Source: Klenkia sesuvii | GTDB lineage: Bacteria; Actinomycetota; Actinomycetes; Mycobacteriales; Geodermatophilaceae | Direction: 5' to 3' | Length of the DNA: 64,000 nucleotides | Assembly (NCBI RefSeq): GCF_037083825.1 | Contig: NZ_JBAPLU010000017.1 | Span: forward strand, 31,686 to 95,685 | Shown: in pieces, positions 16,044 to 24,222 of the stretch | Layout: each line of letters starts with the position of its first letter | How positions within the stretch are numbered: position 1 is the first letter of the stretch | Made by a program: the position numbers and the translations under genes | Notes under the pieces: model-generated | Seen by the model: the letters and a program-made list of their open reading frames with translations, nothing else | Databases searched by the model: none | Told to the model about the DNA's origin: nothing

Positions 16044-16928
16044 TCAGCGCGTGTGCTCGGGCACCGCGGGCACGCGGTCGTGCCCCCCGTGGGTCGGGGT
16101 GGGCAGGCGACGGCCACGGTCGCGGGTGGCCAGCAGGACGACGACCCAGACGAGCACGGCCACGCTGGTCACGAAGAAGCTGGGCGGCAGGTTGACCATC
16201 GCCGAGAGCACCAAGCCGACCCACACGGAGGACATCGCGAAGGCGACGGCCAACGCCGCCACGGCGCCCGGGCGGGCGGTCAGGCGCAGGGCGGCCGCAG
16301 CCGGGGTGACCACGAGCGCGAACAGCAGCAGGGTGCCCACGACCTGCACCGCCATGGTGACGGTGAGGGCCAGCAGCACGATGAAGGCGACGCCCAGGGC
16401 GCGCACCGGCACACCGCGGGCCTCGGCCACGGCCGGGTCGACGGAGGCGAACACCAGCGGGCGGGCGATGACCGCGAGCGCGGCGACGACGAGCAGGGTG
16501 AACCCGCCGAACAGCCAGAGCTGGTCGACGCTGATGGCCAGCAGGTTGCCGAAGAGCACGTTGGTCGTGGTCGAGGCGTTCGCGGTGGCCAGCGACGCGA
16601 AGAGCACGCCGAGCCCGGTGCTGAACGCCAGGATGCTGCCGGTGGCGATCTCGCGCTCGGCCACCCGCTTGCCGAACAGGCCGATGAGCAGGCCGCCGCC
16701 GACGCAGAACACGGCCAGGCCGAGGGTCACCGGGGCGCCCACCAGGATGGCGCCGGTGGCCCCGGGGAAGCCGATGTGGGCCAGGGCGTGCGCGGCGAAG
16801 GCGTTCTGCCGGGTGATGACGAAGTAGCCCATCAGCCCCGCGGTGACCGCCACCAGGCTGCCGCCGACGAGGGCGTGCTGCATGAAGGTGGTCTGCAGGA
16901 TCTGGAACCAGTTGTCCTGGAAGCGCAT
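16044..16928 (-). CDS. znuB: Zinc ABC transporter permease
   Basis: 294-residue membrane protein of the ZnuB/MntB family with eight or more hydrophobic segments and the family stretch AFAAHALAHIGFPGATGAILVG. The RBS GAGAGG precedes ATG 16928; the longer reading frame to 16964 overlaps znuC and is unlikely. It follows the ATPase and binding-protein genes in one tightly packed operon and forms the membrane channel for high-affinity Zn2+ uptake. Manganese cannot be excluded from this gene alone. Confidence 0.92.
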   Translation of the reverse strand: MRFQDNWFQILQTTFMQHALVGGSLVAVTAGLMGYFVITRQNAFAAHALAHIGFPGATGAILVGAPVTLGLAVFCVGGGLLIGLFGKRVAEREIATGSILAFSTGLGVLFASLATANASTTTNVLFGNLLAISVDQLWLFGGFTLLVVAALAVIARPLVFASVDPAVAEARGVPVRALGVAFIVLLALTVTMAVQVVGTLLLFALVVTPAAAALRLTARPGAVAALAVAFAMSSVWVGLVLSAMVNLPPSFFVTSVAVLVWVVVLLATRDRGRRLPTPTHGGHDRVPAVPEHTR

Positions 16929-16938
16929 CGGGGGCCTC

Positions 16939-17724
16939 TCAGCCGCTGCGGGTGAACAGGTCACCCTGCGCCGTGCGGACGACGCGGACGCGGGTGCCGT
17001 AGAGGTGGGTGAGCAGCTCCTCGGTCACGACCTCGCCGATGACGTCGTGGTGGGGGTGCCCGTCGAGCAGGTAGACGGCATCGGTGAGCACCGGGAGCAG
17101 CGGGTTGAGGTCGTGCGCCACGACCATGATGGTCACCGCCCGCTCGCGGCGGAGCTCGCCGAGCAGGCTGACGACCTCGTGGGAGTTGCGCAGGTCGAGG
17201 TTGGCCAGCGGCTCGTCGAGCAGCAGCAGGTCGGCGTCGTCCACGATGGCTTGGGCGATGGCGACCCGCTGCTGCTGCCCGCCGGACAGCTGGCTCATCC
17301 GCCGGTCGGCGTAGTCGGCGGCACCGACCCGGCGGAGGGCGTCGTCGACCCGGGCGCGCTCGTCGGGTCCGGGTCGACGGGTGCCGAAGCGGTGGCCGGT
17401 CAGCCCGAGCATCACCAGGTCGCGGGCCCGCACGGCCTCGCCCAGGGCCGCGGTGTAGTTCTGCGGCACGTAGCCGATGCGCCGGTTGCCGCGCCGAGGC
17501 GGGGCGCCGAGCACCTCGATGCGCCCGGTGGCCGCCGGCAGCAGGCCGAGCGCGAGCTGGAACAGCGTGGTCTTGCCGGCCCCGTTGGGGCCGATGACGC
17601 CGACGACGGCGCCGGCGGGGACGGTGAGCGTGCCCTCGTCCCAGACGGTGCGTCCCCCGCGGACGACGGAGACCCCGTCCAGCGCGAGGGCCGGCGGGGT
17701 CTCCTGGTGGTGGGGTGCGGTCAC
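16939..17724 (-). CDS. znuC: Zinc ABC transporter ATP-binding protein
   Basis: 261 residues. Walker A GPNGAGKTT, Q-loop GYVPQN, signature LSGGQQQR, Walker B LLLLDEPLANLD, H-loop VVAHDLN, with a C-terminal segment containing GHPHHDVIGEVVTEELL. The GTG start overlaps the binding-protein TGA by 4 bp. It drives Zn2+ import through the permease encoded 10 bp downstream. Confidence 0.93.
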   Translation of the reverse strand: MTAPHHQETPPALALDGVSVVRGGRTVWDEGTLTVPAGAVVGVIGPNGAGKTTLFQLALGLLPAATGRIEVLGAPPRRGNRRIGYVPQNYTAALGEAVRARDLVMLGLTGHRFGTRRPGPDERARVDDALRRVGAADYADRRMSQLSGGQQQRVAIAQAIVDDADLLLLDEPLANLDLRNSHEVVSLLGELRRERAVTIMVVAHDLNPLLPVLTDAVYLLDGHPHHDVIGEVVTEELLTHLYGTRVRVVRTAQGDLFTRSG

Positions 17725-18749
17725 TGCCCCCCACCGAGGGCGTCGGCGAGGGACTGCAGCTGCGTCAGCTGCCAGTCGACGAAGGAGTCCTCACCGTCGG
17801 GGACGGACTCGGTGACGTCGACCACGGGCACGCCCGCGGATTCTGCCGCAGCCCGCAGCTGCTCGGGGACGCTGCCCTCGGTCTGGGTGTTGTAGACCAG
17901 CACGTCGATGCTGCCGTCGGCCAACGCGGCCTCGAAGGCGGCGATGTCGGACGGCGCCGGGTCGCTCTCGTTGCTGGCCGCGTCGCGGTAGCCCTCGGGG
18001 GTGGCGTCGGTGAGCCCGATGGCCGCGGCGGTGTAGTCGAAGACGGTCTCGGTCGCCGCGTACGTCCTGCCCGCGGCCAGGCCCTCGAGGGTCGTGAGCT
18101 CGTCGTCGTAGGGCTGCACGGCCTCGGTGAAGGCCTGGGCCCGCTCGTCGAAGTAGTCGGCCGCGTCGGGCGAGAGCGTCGAGAGCTCGGCGGTGATGGC
18201 CTGGGCGGTCTCCTGGACGTACTCGGGGGAGTACCACAGGTGCGGGTTGACCCCGCCGTGGGAGTGCCCCTCGTGGTCGTGGTCCTCGTCGGCGTGCTCG
18301 TCCTCGGCGTGCTCCTCGTCGGCGTGCTCCTCGCCCTCGGCGTGCTCCTCGGTCTCGACCCCGGCCACCTCGGCGGCGTCGACCACGGCGGGCTCGGGGT
18401 CGAGGTTGGCCACGGCGTCGGAGGCCCAGTGGTCGTAGTCGGCCCCGTTGACGACCACGAGGTCGGCGCCCTCGAAGGACGCGATGTCACCGGTGGTGGG
18501 CTCGTAGTCGTGCGGGTCGAGGGCGGTGGAGTTGATGATCGTGGTGACGTTCGCGCAGTCGCCCGCGAGCTGCTGCACGATGTCGCCCCACTGGTTGACC
18601 GAGACGACGACGTCGAGCACGTCGCCGGGGCAGTTGGCGCTGTCGGCCTCGCTGGTGGCGGTCTGGTTGGCGGCGTCGCCGCCACCGCAGGCGGCCAGGG
18701 CGAGGGACGAGGCGGCCAGCACGGCCAGGAGGGTGGGACGGCGGGACAC
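17721..18749 (-). CDS. znuA: Zinc-binding lipoprotein of ABC transporter
   Basis: Solute-binding protein of cluster A-I, 342 residues, signal peptide ending in the lipobox LALAAC (Cys at 21 of the mature start). Metal ligands in DPHDYEPT and NPHLWYSP, and a long His/Glu/Asp-rich loop (roughly residues 130-165, repeated EEHADEEHAE, HDHEGHSH) typical of Zn rather than Mn proteins. I place the start at GTG 18749, with GGAG upstream, not at the TTG 18776, because the latter lies inside the Zur-like operator. Confidence 0.92.
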   Translation of the reverse strand: MSRRPTLLAVLAASSLALAACGGGDAANQTATSEADSANCPGDVLDVVVSVNQWGDIVQQLAGDCANVTTIINSTALDPHDYEPTTGDIASFEGADLVVVNGADYDHWASDAVANLDPEPAVVDAAEVAGVETEEHAEGEEHADEEHAEDEHADEDHDHEGHSHGGVNPHLWYSPEYVQETAQAITAELSTLSPDAADYFDERAQAFTEAVQPYDDELTTLEGLAAGRTYAATETVFDYTAAAIGLTDATPEGYRDAASNESDPAPSDIAAFEAALADGSIDVLVYNTQTEGSVPEQLRAAAESAGVPVVDVTESVPDGEDSFVDWQLTQLQSLADALGGGQ

Positions 18750-18770
18750 AGCGGCACTCCAACGACTCGA

Positions 18771-18797
18771 TGACAATGGTTGTCGGAACCAATGTCA
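18771..18797 (-). promoter_or_regulatory. Zur-like operator in front of znuA
   Basis: Two nested inverted repeats: GACAA-TGG-TTGTC (18772-18784), and a larger TGACAATGGTT-GTCGG-AACCAATGTCA (18771-18797, 10 of 11 pairs). The inner site resembles the actinobacterial Zur box (TGA-AAT-ATT-TCA). Zinc-dependent repression of znuACB is expected. Confidence 0.75.
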
Positions 18798-18828
18798 CCA
18801 CAGGGCCCGCGCCGCCGTCCAGCCGGGG

Positions 18829-19839
18829 TCAGGTGAGCGCTGCCACCGTCGGGTCCAGGACGTCGAGCGGCACCCCGGTGCCCGGGTAGACGCTGAACCG
18901 GTCGACCAGGCCGTCGAAGCGGCTCAGCAGCGCCGGGCCGACCCCGGCGGGTTCGGCGACGACGGCGAACGTGCCCAGCACCTCGTCGTCCACGAGGTCG
19001 GCCATCGCCTGCCACTTGTCCTCGCGGCGCGAGGTGGACAGCGCGTGCAGCTCGTCGCCCAGGGCCCCCCAGCCGTGCAGCTCCAGCACCGGCCGGTAGG
19101 CCGGGGTCGAGCCGTAGAAGGCGATCTGCCCCCGGACGGCGGCGGCGGCCCGCGCGCGCTCGGCGTCGTCGCGCCCGGTCACGACGAAACCGGGCAGGCT
19201 GACCTGCACCTGGGCCCGGGTGCGGCCGGCGGTGGCGAGCCCCTCCTGGAGGGCCGGCAGGGTGCGCTCGCGCAGGTAGCGCTCGGTGGTGAACGAGTGC
19301 GCCAGCAGCCCGTCGGCCACCTCGCCGGCCAGCCGGGTCATCAGCGGGCCGACCGCGGCCAGGTGCACCGGGGGTGGGCCCCACTCGTGCCGGGCCGGGG
19401 TGAACATCGGCGTCATGAGGGTGTGCCGGTAGTGCTCGCCGCGGAAGCGCAGCGGGACGCCGTCGGTCCAGCTCGCCCAGATGGCCCGCAGGGCGCCGAC
19501 GTACTCCCGCATGCGGGCGGCCGGCGCCGACCACGGCATGGAGAACCGGCGCTCGACGTGCGCCTGGATCTGGGTGCCCAGGCCGAGCACGAACCGGCCG
19601 CGGCTGTACCGCTGCAGGTCGTAGCCGGTGTAGGCCAGCGTCATCGGCGAGCGGGCGAAGGCGACCGCGATGGCCGAGCCCACCGACACTCGCGAGGTGC
19701 CCAGCGCAGCGGCGTGCAGCACGAGGAACGGGTCCTGGGCGACCTCCGAGGCCCAGACGCCGGCGTAGCCGCGCTCCTCGAGCTCGCGGGCGGTCGTCGC
19801 CGGGTCGTCGGTGCCGGTGAGCGAGGCGTCCAGCAGCAT
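18829..19839 (-). CDS. LLM-class F420-dependent oxidoreductase
   Basis: 336 residues of the bacterial luciferase-like TIM-barrel family; actinobacterial members use coenzyme F420. Visible family phrases: GYAGVWASEVAQDPF, TLAYTGYDLQRYSRGRFVLGLGTQI, PARHEWGPPPVHLAAVGPLM and the conserved VADGLLAHSF. ATG 19839 is the first family-like start; the longer frame to 19992 is low-complexity. It starts from its own promoter; the next gene upstream is divergent. Substrate unknown. Confidence 0.88.
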   Translation of the reverse strand: MLLDASLTGTDDPATTARELEERGYAGVWASEVAQDPFLVLHAAALGTSRVSVGSAIAVAFARSPMTLAYTGYDLQRYSRGRFVLGLGTQIQAHVERRFSMPWSAPAARMREYVGALRAIWASWTDGVPLRFRGEHYRHTLMTPMFTPARHEWGPPPVHLAAVGPLMTRLAGEVADGLLAHSFTTERYLRERTLPALQEGLATAGRTRAQVQVSLPGFVVTGRDDAERARAAAAVRGQIAFYGSTPAYRPVLELHGWGALGDELHALSTSRREDKWQAMADLVDDEVLGTFAVVAEPAGVGPALLSRFDGLVDRFSVYPGTGVPLDVLDPTVAALT

Positions 19840-20044
19840 CAGGGGTGGCTCGTCGCGCCGTCGGCGGTGCTGCGTGGGCGCACGGTGGGTTCCTCCGATG
19901 CGTGGCGGTGGTCGGCACCGGGATCCTCGGCGGCCGCCCGGTCCGGGGTCAACCCGGACCGCGCGGGCACCTTGACGGCGCCGCGGCCGCACCGCAGGCT
20001 GGCCCCGCGGTCAGCGCTGACCGGTCCGGTGCCGAGGGGGTCGC

Positions 20045-20833
20045 GTGTCGTTGCTGGACGGTCTGCTGACCGATCTCGGGGCCGAGGCGGCCGCCCTCGA
20101 CGACGTCGTCAGCGGGCTGGACGCCGCCGGGTGGGCGGCCCCCACGCCCGCGACCGGGTGGTCGATCGCGCACCAGGTCGCCCACCTGGCCTGGACCGAC
20201 GAGGTCGCCGTGCTGGCCGCCACCGACCCGGTCGCCTTCCGTGCGGTGCCCGACACCGACGGGGTGGTCGACGAGGCAGCCGCCGCCGGGGCCGCCGTCC
20301 CGCCCGCGGAGCTGCTCGAGCGCTGGCGGGCCGCGCGCGCCGCCCTGACCGCCGCCCTGGCCGGGGTCGCGCCGGGGGAGAAGCTGCCCTGGTACGGCCC
20401 GCCGATGAGCGCGGCGTCCATGGCCACGGCCCGGCTGATGGAGACCTGGGCGCACGGCGTCGACGTCACCGACGCCCTCGGCCTGCCGCCCAGCGCCACC
20501 GACCGGCTGCGCGCGGTCGCCCACCTCGGCGTCGTGACCCGCGGGTTCGCCTTCGGCCAGCACGGGCTGCCGGCGCCGGCCGACGACGTCCGGGTGGAGC
20601 TGACCGCGCCCTCCGGCGACGTCTGGACCTGGGGTGGCCCCGACGCCGCCGACCGGGTCACCGGGCCGGCCCTGGACTTCTGCCTGCGCGCCACCCAGCG
20701 CCGTCCGCGCGCCGCCCTGGACCTGCGGGCCCGGGGGCCGGTGGCCGAGCGGTGGCTGGCGGTCGCCCAGGCCTTCGCCGGTCCGCCCGGGCCCGGCAGC
20801 GAGGGCGCCGCCCCGCAGGAGGGGACCAGATGA
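20045..20833 (+). CDS. TIGR03084-type metal-binding protein (DinB/maleylpyruvate isomerase-like)
   Basis: 262 residues. N-terminal DinB-like four-helix domain with metal ligands in GWSIAHQVAHLAW and METWAHGVDV, the pattern of mycothiol-dependent maleylpyruvate isomerase relatives, and a C-terminal wHTH-like domain (CLRATQRRP). GTG start with GAGGGGG upstream. Its TGA overlaps the ATG of an acyl-CoA dehydrogenase; the pair is a recurring actinobacterial arrangement of unknown purpose. Confidence 0.85.
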   Translation: MSLLDGLLTDLGAEAAALDDVVSGLDAAGWAAPTPATGWSIAHQVAHLAWTDEVAVLAATDPVAFRAVPDTDGVVDEAAAAGAAVPPAELLERWRAARAALTAALAGVAPGEKLPWYGPPMSAASMATARLMETWAHGVDVTDALGLPPSATDRLRAVAHLGVVTRGFAFGQHGLPAPADDVRVELTAPSGDVWTWGGPDAADRVTGPALDFCLRATQRRPRAALDLRARGPVAERWLAVAQAFAGPPGPGSEGAAPQEGTR

Positions 20834-21987
20834 CGTTGGACTTCGACGAGGGCGACGAGCTGCGCGACCTGCGGGCTGCGGTGGCCCGGCTCGGGCAGAA
20901 GTACGGACAGGAGTACTTCCTGCGGCTGGCCCGCAGCGACGGCCGGCCCGACGACCTGTGGGCCGAGGCAGGCCGGGCCGGGTTCCTCGGCGTCAACCTG
21001 CCCGAGGAGTTCGGCGGTGGCGGCGGGGGACTGGTCGAGCTGACGATCGTGCTGGAGGAGCTGGGGGCGGCGGGCTGCCCGCTGCTGCTGATGGTGGTCA
21101 GCCCGGCCATCTGCGGCACCATCATCGCCCGGTTCGGCACGGCCGACCAGAAGCAGCGCTGGCTGCCGGGCATCGCCGACGGCACCACGACCATGGCCTT
21201 CGCCATCACCGAACCCGACGCCGGTTTCAACAGCCACGAGATCACCACCACCGCCCGCCGGGACGGCGACGGGTGGGTGCTGTCGGGCCGCAAGGTGTGG
21301 ATCAGCGGGGTCGACCAGGCCGACGCGCTCCTGGTGGTGGGCAAGCTGGCCGACACCGGCAGGGGCACGCTGCGGCCGGCGCTGTTCGTCGTCCCCGCCG
21401 ACGCGCCCGGGCTCGAGGCGCACCCGATCCCGATGGACATCGTCTCGCCGGAGCGGCAGTTCTCCCTGTTCCTGGACGACGTGCGGCTACCCGGCGATGC
21501 CCTGGTCGGGCACCCCGACCAGGGCATCGCGCAGCTGTTCGCCGGCCTGAACCCGGAGCGGGTGATGGCGGCGTCCTACTCCAACGGCGTGGCGCGGCTG
21601 GCGATGGCCAAGGCGACCGCCTACGCCCGGGAGCGGCAGGTGTGGGGCCAGCCGATCGGGGCCCACCAGGGCCTGGCCCACCCGCTGGCGGCCTGCCAGA
21701 TCGAGATCGAGGTGGCCCGGCTGATGACGCAGAAGGCGGCCTGGCTGATCGACCACGGCCACGACGCCGGGACGGCGGCCAACAGCGCCAAGTACGCCGC
21801 GGCGGAGGCCGCCGTGCACGCGGTGGACCAGGCCATCCAGACCCACGGCGGCAACGGCCTCTCGCAGGAGTACGGGGTGGCGGCCCTGCTGGCCATGAGC
21901 CGGGTCTCGCGGATCGCGCCGGTCAGCCGGGAGATGATCCTGAGCTTCGTGGCCCAGCACGACCTGCAGCTGCCGCGCTCCTACTAG
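20830..21987 (+). CDS. Acyl-CoA dehydrogenase, unusual catalytic layout
   Basis: 385 residues, standard ACAD fold: FAITEPDAGFNSHE (FAD/acyl loop), VWISGVDQADALL, THGGNGLSQEYG. At the usual catalytic position (EGT-EIQ) it reads RIAPVSREMI, without Glu. Instead a Glu is present in NPERVMAA at E243, the site used by isovaleryl-CoA and long-chain dehydrogenases, so it is probably active with that base. Coupled to the TIGR03084 gene by a 4-bp overlap. Substrate unknown. Confidence 0.9.
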   Translation: MTLDFDEGDELRDLRAAVARLGQKYGQEYFLRLARSDGRPDDLWAEAGRAGFLGVNLPEEFGGGGGGLVELTIVLEELGAAGCPLLLMVVSPAICGTIIARFGTADQKQRWLPGIADGTTTMAFAITEPDAGFNSHEITTTARRDGDGWVLSGRKVWISGVDQADALLVVGKLADTGRGTLRPALFVVPADAPGLEAHPIPMDIVSPERQFSLFLDDVRLPGDALVGHPDQGIAQLFAGLNPERVMAASYSNGVARLAMAKATAYARERQVWGQPIGAHQGLAHPLAACQIEIEVARLMTQKAAWLIDHGHDAGTAANSAKYAAAEAAVHAVDQAIQTHGGNGLSQEYGVAALLAMSRVSRIAPVSREMILSFVAQHDLQLPRSY

Positions 21988-21990
21988 GTG

Positions 21991-22035
21991 CCGGCCTGCG
22001 CGTTCCCGGCCTGCGCGTTCCCGGCCTACGCGCCG
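21991..22035. repeat. 15-bp tandem repeat
   Basis: The 15-mer CCGGCCTGCGCGTTC occurs twice exactly (21991-22005, 22006-22020) followed by a diverged third copy to 22035, straight after the dehydrogenase stop and running into the end of the convergent small gene. Confidence 0.7.
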
Positions 22036-22238
22036 GTGACACGGTTCTCGGGGTCGAGACCGGCCTCGGCGTCGGCTTCGACCTCGTCGGCGACGTGGTC
22101 GTCGCCGTCGTCGGCGCTGCCCGCGGTCCCGCCCTCGGCGGGCTGCTGGGGGTGGGGGGTGCGCCCGGCGGTGTCGGTGGACCCGGTGTCGGCGCCCTCG
22201 GCGGGGTCCTCGGCGTGGGTCGGGTTCGTCTCGGTCAT
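22026..22238 (-). CDS. Small acidic, probably disordered protein, 70 aa
   Basis: 70 residues dominated by Ala, Asp, Glu, Gly and Thr (MTETNPTHAEDPAEG at the start, DDGDDHVADEVEADAEAG near the end). ATG start. Similar in style to the 54-aa protein at 11972-12136. Convergent with the acyl-CoA dehydrogenase. No known family. Confidence 0.5.
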   Translation of the reverse strand: MTETNPTHAEDPAEGADTGSTDTAGRTPHPQQPAEGGTAGSADDGDDHVADEVEADAEAGLDPENRVTGA

Positions 22239-22357
22239 GGGTCGTGCCGTGCCCGCCGGATGCGCCGGCCAACCATGGCCGGGCCGCGGTCCCACGCCGT
22301 CCCCCTGCGCGGAAGTCCGTCCTCCTCGGCCATGTCTGGTGGAGGGGGAAGGAGTTG

Positions 22358-22374
22358 GATCAGGGGCCCTGATC
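22358..22374. promoter_or_regulatory. 17-bp perfect palindrome in the gap after rbsK
   Basis: GATCAGGG-G-CCCTGATC, in the 172-bp gap between the ends of rbsK and the start of the 70-aa gene. The symmetry is too tight for a good RNA hairpin loop, so an operator for the small gene is as likely as a terminator for rbsK. Nothing else is seen in this gap. Confidence 0.35.
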
Positions 22375-22410
22375 AGCGCTGGGCAAGGGCGAGGGCGGGG
22401 GCGGAGTGGG

Positions 22411-23334
22411 TCAGGGTTCGCGGGCGGCCGGCAGGTCGGGGAGGGCGGCCTGGACGGCGGCGTCGTCGGGCAGGCCGCCGCGCGCACCCTGGCCGGTGGT
22501 GGAGAGTGCGGCGGCGACCGCGGCGTACCGCACCGCCTCGACCAGCGACGCGCCCCGGGCCAGCGCGGTGCACAGCGCCCCGGCGAAGCAGTCGCCGGCC
22601 CCGGTGGTGTCCACCGGCTGCACGGCCAGCGGCGGCTGCAGCAGGGCGGGGCCGTCCGCCGGGACCACGAGCACCCCGGCGCCGCCGAGCGTCACGACCA
22701 CCGAGCCGCCCACGCCGCGGGCCAGCTCGGCCAGCTCGGCGGGCGCGCGGTCGGCGGCGGGTGCCCCGGCGAGGTCGACCAGCTCGTGCTCGTTGGGCAC
22801 CAGCACGTCGACCGCGGCCACGAGCTCGGCGGGCAGCGGCTGGGCCGGCGCCGGGTTGAGCACGACGGTGCCGGTGCAGGCGCGGGCGGCGGCCAGCACG
22901 GTGCGCACCGGGGTCTCCAGCTGCAGCAGCAGCACGTCGGCGTCGCGCACCGCGGGCACCTCGACGTCGGCGGGCTCCAGCGCACCGTTGGCGCCGGGGA
23001 CGACGACGATCAAGTTCTCCCCGCCCTCGGCCTCGACCGGGATGGTGGCGCTGCCGGTCGGGACACCCGCCGTCCGGTGCACCAGGTCGACGTCGACCCC
23101 GGCCTCGCGGAGGGCGGCCAGCTGACGGGCGCCGGCGTCGTCGTCCCCGACCCGGCCGACCATCGCGACGCCGACGCCCCCGCCGAGCCGGCCGGCCGCG
23201 GCGGCCTGGTTGGCGCCCTTGCCGCCGGGCAGCACCTCGACACCGGTGCCGATGACGGTCTCGCCGCGGCCGGGCAACCGGCGCACGGTCACCACCACGT
23301 CCTCGTTCAGGCTGCCGACCACCGTCACGTCCAC
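22411..23334 (-). CDS. rbsK: Ribokinase (PfkB family)
   Basis: ATP-dependent phosphorylation of D-ribose. 307 residues with the RbsK start VTVVGSLNEDVVV, PGGKGANQAAAA, the negatively charged-substrate pocket NPAPAQPLP, VPNEHEL and the ATP/anion-hole motif DTTGAGDCFAGAL with the catalytic Asp. The chosen GTG start at 23334 overlaps the upstream membrane-protein gene by 10 bp. No ribose transporter is nearby. Confidence 0.9.
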   Translation of the reverse strand: MDVTVVGSLNEDVVVTVRRLPGRGETVIGTGVEVLPGGKGANQAAAAGRLGGGVGVAMVGRVGDDDAGARQLAALREAGVDVDLVHRTAGVPTGSATIPVEAEGGENLIVVVPGANGALEPADVEVPAVRDADVLLLQLETPVRTVLAAARACTGTVVLNPAPAQPLPAELVAAVDVLVPNEHELVDLAGAPAADRAPAELAELARGVGGSVVVTLGGAGVLVVPADGPALLQPPLAVQPVDTTGAGDCFAGALCTALARGASLVEAVRYAAVAAALSTTGQGARGGLPDDAAVQAALPDLPAAREP

Positions 23335-23822
23335 GGGCGGGAGCCTAGGGCCCGCGAGGGCAGCAGGTACCAGGTCGACAGCCCCGTCACGGCGACGACG
23401 GCGCCGCCGGCCACCGCCGGCCACCGGCCCAGCACGACGTCGAGCACCAGCAGGACGGCGCTGACCACCGCGACGAGCAGCAACGCCAGCCCGACGACCA
23501 GCAACCGGTTGCCCTGCTGCACCAGTGCCGCTCGCGCGCGCCGCCGGAACACCTGCCGGTGGAACGACACGGGCGCGATCAGCGCGATCGCCGACAGCGC
23601 GGTGGCCATGAGCGTGACGGTGTAGAGGGTCGTGCCGAAGGTCGACAGCTCACCGAACCGGGAGCTGAACGGCAGCGTCAGCAAGAAGCCGAACAGCACC
23701 TGGACGCCGGTGATGGTCACCCGCAGCTCCTGCAGCAGCTCGCCGGTGTTGCGGTCGAGCACCTCGTCGGCGTCCTGCCCCCGCAGCCGAGCCGTGCGCG
23801 CGATCCCCGGTTTCCCCTCCAC
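23325..23822 (-). CDS. DUF6328-type membrane protein
   Basis: 165 residues: a polar N-terminus with ELLQELRVTITGVQVLFGFLLTLPF, then four hydrophobic segments (VTLMATALSAIALIAP, LLVVGLALLLVAVVSAVLLVLDVV, WPAVAGGAVVAVTGLSTWYL). The ELRV---G-QVLFGFLL--PF phrase is typical of DUF6328. Its 3' end overlaps the start of rbsK, but a functional link is not obvious. Divergent from the DUF3140 gene. Confidence 0.82.
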   Translation of the reverse strand: MEGKPGIARTARLRGQDADEVLDRNTGELLQELRVTITGVQVLFGFLLTLPFSSRFGELSTFGTTLYTVTLMATALSAIALIAPVSFHRQVFRRRARAALVQQGNRLLVVGLALLLVAVVSAVLLVLDVVLGRWPAVAGGAVVAVTGLSTWYLLPSRALGSRPWT

Positions 23823-23870
23823 GGCGACGCGGTACCCCGCTGGCCACGCTCAACCACAGGAGGCGCCCAC

Positions 23871-24212
23871 GTGGCCGAGGACCAGAAGCAGATCCGCGAC
23901 GACTTCCACGAGGCGGTGAACATGACCGCCAAGGAGCTGGAGAAGTTCCTGGAGACCGACGAGTCCCAGGAGGTCGGGCAGAAGTCCGGTGGGTCGGGGG
24001 AGTCCACCGGCCACGAGTCGGGCCGGCGCATCGTCGAACTGCTGGGCACCAAGGTCGCCGACCTCACCGACGACGACCACGAGCACATGAAGAAGGTCAC
24101 CGGCTACGTGAAGCGGCACCTGGCCCAGGGGCCGTCGAAGAACGACGTCGAGGACTCGAAGTGGCGCTACTCCCTGATGAACTGGGGCCACGACCCGCTG
24201 AAGGACGAGTAG
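23871..24212 (+). CDS. DUF3140 family protein
   Basis: 113 residues, soluble, helical. Matches DUF3140: VNMTAKELEKFLETDESQEVG, GHESGRRIVELL, DDHEHMKKVTGYVKRHLAQ, KWRYSLMNWGHDP. GTG start with AGGAGG seven bases upstream, a strong site. Function unknown; members are often upregulated small proteins that may bind DNA or protect it (inference). The methyltransferase gene follows 10 bp downstream and may be co-transcribed. Confidence 0.88.
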   Translation: MAEDQKQIRDDFHEAVNMTAKELEKFLETDESQEVGQKSGGSGESTGHESGRRIVELLGTKVADLTDDDHEHMKKVTGYVKRHLAQGPSKNDVEDSKWRYSLMNWGHDPLKDE

Positions 24213-24222
24213 CGTCCGGCGC

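Noticed and set aside
18239..18360. Repetitive GTGCTCCTCGTCGGCGTG-like pattern as a DNA repeat or CRISPR-like array
   Set aside because: It encodes the His/Glu-rich metal loop of ZnuA; the repeat is a codon effect.
21991..22035. Tandem 15-mer as a CRISPR or phase-variable element
   Set aside because: Under three copies, no spacers, and it lies at the junction of two gene ends.
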